Below are positions 60,675 to 64,000 of a stretch of 64,000 nucleotides of DNA, in pieces (the first letter of the stretch is position 1; every line of letters begins with the position of its first letter). Source of the DNA: Amylostereum areolatum (taxonomy: Eukaryota > Basidiomycota > Agaricomycetes > Russulales > Stereaceae); assembly GCA_012932865.1 (NCBI GenBank), contig SAXG01000017.1, positions 825,317 to 889,316 of the forward strand, given 5' to 3'. The position numbers and the translations under genes were made by a program. The notes under the pieces were generated by a model. The model saw nothing but the letters and a program-made list of their open reading frames with translations, ran no database searches and had not been told where the DNA came from.

Positions 60675-62414
60675 AGAACCTCGTGTCCACACGGTGACCA
60701 ACCACCCAAGCAACACGAAGTACGTGATCCCTGCCCGCCGTGTACAGCATGCTCGTGTTCGTTCTCCCCGCCGTACACCTTCAGGCGCAAAGTGGTTCAC
60801 AGAAGATGACGACGAGCAGTCGGACGTTGTCCTGGCTTCATGGACCCAAGACGGCCTACGTGCTGCGGGAGTCGTAAAGGAAGTCACCCTTGAACAACTA
60901 GCACGAGAAGAACAGTCCAACGACCTCCATACGTGCCACCTTCACCAAGGCGCAACAGCTTGCGGAACAGGCGGCTGATGTCAAGACGAAAACATTTGAA
61001 GATATGGTCCCTGAGCAATATCGCTCGTTCAAGTCGGTGTTCGACAAAGCTACGTCTGAACGTCTACCTGAGCGACGTCCCTGGGACCATGCTATTGACC
61101 TGAAACCAGACTTCCAACCAAAGGCTTGCAAGGTGTATCCTTTGACCCCATCCAAGCAGCAAGAGCTGGACAGCTTCCTCGATGAACACGTCAAGAAGGG
61201 GTACATTCGCCCGTCGAAATCATCCATGGCGAGTCCCTTCTTCTTTGTCAAGAAAAAGGATGGGAAGTCGTCCTGTACAGGACTATCGAGCGTTGAATAA
61301 AGGCACTGTCAAGAACGAATACCCGCTCCCACTCATCTCCGAGCTTGTCGACAAACTCAAGGTGCCAAGGTCTTCTCCAAGATGGACGTCCGCTAGGGAT
61401 ACAACAACGTCCGTATCAAGGAAGGAGACAAGTGGAAGGCCGCTTTCAAAACGAACCACAGGCTGTACGAACCTCTGGTGATGTTCTTTGGCCTTATGAA
61501 TTCTCCTGCAACATTCCAGGCAATGATGAATGAATTTTCAAGGATCTCATCGACGGTGGCAAGGTCGTCATTTACATGGACGACATCCTTGTCTTCACAG
61601 AGACACTCGAAGAACACCGTGAACTGATGACGCAGGTGCTGCAACGCCTGAAGGACAATGACCTCTTCCTCAAGCCAGAGAAATGTGTCTTGAACAGGAT
61701 TCTGTCGAGTACCTCGGCTTGATTATCTCGCACGACCAGATTGCTATGGACCCTGTCAAGGTAGCAGGCATTACGGAGTGGCCCACCCCTCGTAACATCA
61801 AGGATGTCCAGTCATTCCTCGGGTTTGGAAACTTCTACCGTGCTTCATCAAGGACTTCTCCAAGGTTGCACGCCCCCTGTTTGAACTGACCAAAAAGGAC
61901 CATCCATGGAACTGGACTGCAGAGTGTCAAGGCGCCTTCGCTGCCCTCAAAGCTGTGCACCTCATCCCCTGTCCTGATTCTCCCTGACCCGTCAAAACCG
62001 TACTTGGTAGAAGTCAATGCCTCAGACTTCGCAACTGGAGGCATCTCGCAACACGGCCAAGATGGTCACCTCCATCCTGTTGCCTACCTGTCCAAGTCGC
62101 TTACTGAGCCGGAATGCAACTACGACATCTACGACAAGGAACTGCTGGCAATTATTCGGGCACTTGAAGCTTGGCGGCACTATCTGGAAGGCGCAACTCA
62201 TCCAGTCGAGATTTGGACAGACCACAAGAACCTGGAGTACTTCAAGGAAGCACAAAAGCTGAGTCGTCGGCAGGCCCGCTGGGCGTTATTCCTCACGCGC
62301 TTCGATTTCACACTAACGCACAAGCCGGGCCTTCACCATCGACCAGATCCATTGTCCAGACGCCCTGACCTTAAAGAGGGGGTCGAGAACGACAACAAGG
62401 AAATGTCCTCCTAG
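60675..62414 (+). pseudogene. Element C RT and RNase H
   Basis: RT: '[20 protein letters not shown]', '[20 protein letters not shown]', a stop in the MDVR-GYNN motif (near 61,397), '[17 protein letters not shown]', catalytic YMDD near 61,575, '[19 protein letters not shown]'. RNase H: 'LVEVNASDFATGGI' (usual D changed to N), 'DIYDKELLAIIRALEAWRHY', 'IWTDHKNLEYF', 'HHRPDPLSRRPDL'. Single-base losses near 61,268, 61,545, 61,690, 61,840 and 61,955 shift the frame. Confidence 0.85.
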
Positions 62415-63249
62415 ATCCCAAGTACTTCCGTATCCGCGCTACTCGGTCGCGCACTGTAACCACCATAGGCGACGCTGACCTACGCCGACGCATCCGAGAT
62501 GCGCGCACCAAAGACGCTGAAGTTGTACAAGCCATGGACGCTATCCTTCGCAACGGGCCACGATCACTTGTTAAGGACCTTCAAGAATGGAACCTGGAAG
62601 ACGGGATGATTCTGTTCAGAGGGAAGGTCTATGTACCTGCAGACATCGAGCTATGTCGTGACATTGTCAAGTCATTCCACGACTCACCAATGGCAGGACA
62701 TCCAGGTCGCCACAAGACGTAAACTCCTCAGCCGAGAATACTGGTGGCCAGGGATGTCGGTCTTTGTACGCGACTATGTTGAAGGATGCGCTGTTTGCCA
62801 AGCGACCAAGAACCGTCCCCAGCACCCCCATGTCGACATGATCCCTAACGCCGTCCCAGAACGCCCATTCGAGGTGATCACAACCGACTTTGTCACTGAT
62901 CTGCCTCCCTCGGATGGATACAATGCTATCTGCATGATTGTAGACCGCCTCTCCAAGGCCATCTGCATTGCACCGTGCACCAAAAAAATGACAGCAATGG
63001 CACCGTCGACATCTTGCTGGACCGCGTGTGGTGACACTACGGGCTGTGGAAACAGATGATCTCCGACCGCGGCCCACAGTATGCAAGCAAGGTTATGCAG
63101 GAGACTTGCGCCAAACTGGAATCAAGGCTTGATGAGCACAGCGTACCACCCTCAAACGGATGGTGAAAGCGAACGGGCAAACCAAGAGTTCGAGCAGTAC
63201 CTTTGGGCATTCTGCAACTATCAGCAGGATGACTGGGTGAAGTACCTCC
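62415..63249 (+). pseudogene. Element C integrase, interrupted
   Basis: Zinc site 'MAGHPGRHKT', 'REYWWPGMSVFVRDYVEGCA', 'CQATKNRPQHPHVDM'; core 'TTDFVTDLPPSDGYNAICMI', then the SDRGPQ motif near 63,060-63,080 and '[20 protein letters not shown]' in a shifted frame. It stops at 'DDWVKYLLS', where the family B LTR begins. Confidence 0.85.
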
Positions 63250-63670
63250 TGTCAGAAACGCAGTTTATGAGACCGAAGGAACCGCCTAAGTCGCGACGAT
63301 GGGAGGAGCGAAGGAAACAAATGGATTCGAGAGTGTGGGTCTAGGGTAGTGCAGTGCAAGCTACAGTACCGTATGACAAGATGGACAGTCTAAGGAAAAG
63401 GGAAAAGGGATACTGTCTTTATATACAAGTGGGAACGATGATGCGATGCGATGCAATAGTGGTGCGAGCGGGGGGAACAATAAGAACGGAGTCATGGGGC
63501 GGAGGACGGAAGTCCGGAGCAGTGATGTCATAGATAAGAATGCGGAACCCCGTTCGGAAGTCTGGGCAATGACGTCGTTGGAGCATGTGATGCGAAGGAA
63601 GGTCATGTGCCATGACGCGTCGCGTGTACAAGGTCTGCAAATAAAGAGAGAAATGGAGCGATCCGTGACA
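63250..63670 (-). repeat. 3' LTR of element B4 (family B)
   Basis: 421 bp, TGTCAGAAACGCAG...GATCCGTGACA. The minus-strand purine tract TTAAAGGGGGGGTAA lies at 63,671-63,685, so this is the 3' LTR of an element continuing past the right edge. Its left flank is CCTCC. Confidence 0.9.
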
Positions 63671-64000
63671 TTACCCCCCCTTTAAGACGCGCTTCGCCTG
63701 GAGCGCGATGTCATCTGCAAGGGTGTATGCGAGAGAATCGTCAAAGGAGATGCCGAGGGAACGCACAGGGCGGGGGCGCATTTGGATGGCGCTTGTGGAA
63801 GGTGTCAATCATGTCGGTAACCTTTGAGAGCGACGAACGTGGGAGCCAGGTGTTTTCGGAGTTGGGATAGCCGGCCCACTTGACGAGGTACTGAATACCT
63901 TTCTTGTTACGAGTTGGCTTGGAGTCGACAATATCTTCAACATCGTATTCTTCTTCATCATCAATGAGGTCTGGTGGGGGGTGTAATTTGGCCCATGAGC
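63671..64000 (-). pseudogene. Element B4 chromodomain end, right edge of window
   Basis: Minus strand: 'KLHPPPDLIDDEEEYDVEDI', 'IQYLVKWAGYPNSENTWLP' (chromodomain), 'KVTDMIDTFHKRHPN'. It is closely related to 36,180-36,480 of B1 but without the stop before YLVKW. A shift near 63,750 disturbs the C-terminus. The rest lies outside the window. Confidence 0.8.

Larger units (their letters stand above)
57359..63249 (+). mobile_element. Ty3/gypsy element C, 3' end outside or displaced
   Basis: It begins with a 5' LTR and PBS and carries gag, protease, RT, RNase H and integrase in order on the plus strand. A family B element (from 63,250) interrupts the integrase. The 3' LTR is not in the window. 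Reading frames are broken mainly by single-base losses. Confidence 0.9.

Overview
The window looks like a transposon-dense stretch of a basidiomycete (probably Agaricomycete) nuclear genome. The support is short GT-AG introns of about 50-66 bp, a RecQ-like helicase fragment, a DUF6589-type protein, a basidiomycete-style SUN-domain gene, Ty3/gypsy elements with chromodomains and a Ty1/copia element. I could not name a species. All boundaries were read by eye.

Layout. 1-5,000: Ty3 integrase remnant, a non-coding minisatellite repeat, GC-rich low-complexity DNA and a solo LTR (family F, TSD GATGC). 5,390-13,855: a rearranged zone with a reverse-transcriptase remnant, a RecQ-like helicase N-terminus, two halves of one Ty3 RT gene lying 6 kb apart in opposite orientations, inverted copia LTRs, a copia fragment and a DUF6589 gene. 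14,862-29,875: Ty3 element D (minus strand, TSD GAGGG), whose 5' LTR is split by a young, apparently intact copia element (23,654-29,595, TSD TTAAG) and whose pol carries a 209-bp tRNA-bearing mini-LTR. 29,876-34,020: low-complexity DNA, hairpins, one solo LTR (family E) and two more tRNA mini-LTRs. 34,021-36,909: decayed Ty3 element B1. 36,910-43,297: host-type genes (SUN-domain, RING finger, membrane/coiled-coil protein and unknowns). 43,299-53,696: Ty3 element F (minus), itself hit by a 360-bp retroposed sequence and by a 4.3-kb gag-only LTR element (A), which in turn holds two further LTRs. 53,700-57,358: host-type genes. 57,359-63,249: Ty3 element C (plus). 63,250-64,000: 3' end of another B element inserted into C.

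How the parts work together. Nearly every insertion can be dated relative to its neighbour, because TG...CA ends and 5-bp target duplications survive. The four Ty3 families whose 5' LTR and leader are both present (A, C, D, F) each have, two bases after the LTR, a 10-bp sequence complementary to the predicted start of their own transcript 33-34 bp downstream of the TATA box. This points to Tf1/sushi-type self-priming. The copia element instead has a PBS matching the anticodon region of initiator tRNA-Met.

The strongest candidates for something undescribed are the 209-bp mini-LTR carrying a tRNA gene (three copies, three different TSDs), a putative large mobile element with a RecQ-like gene at one end and DUF6589 at the other, and the gag-only element A with repeated SUMO-interaction-like motifs.
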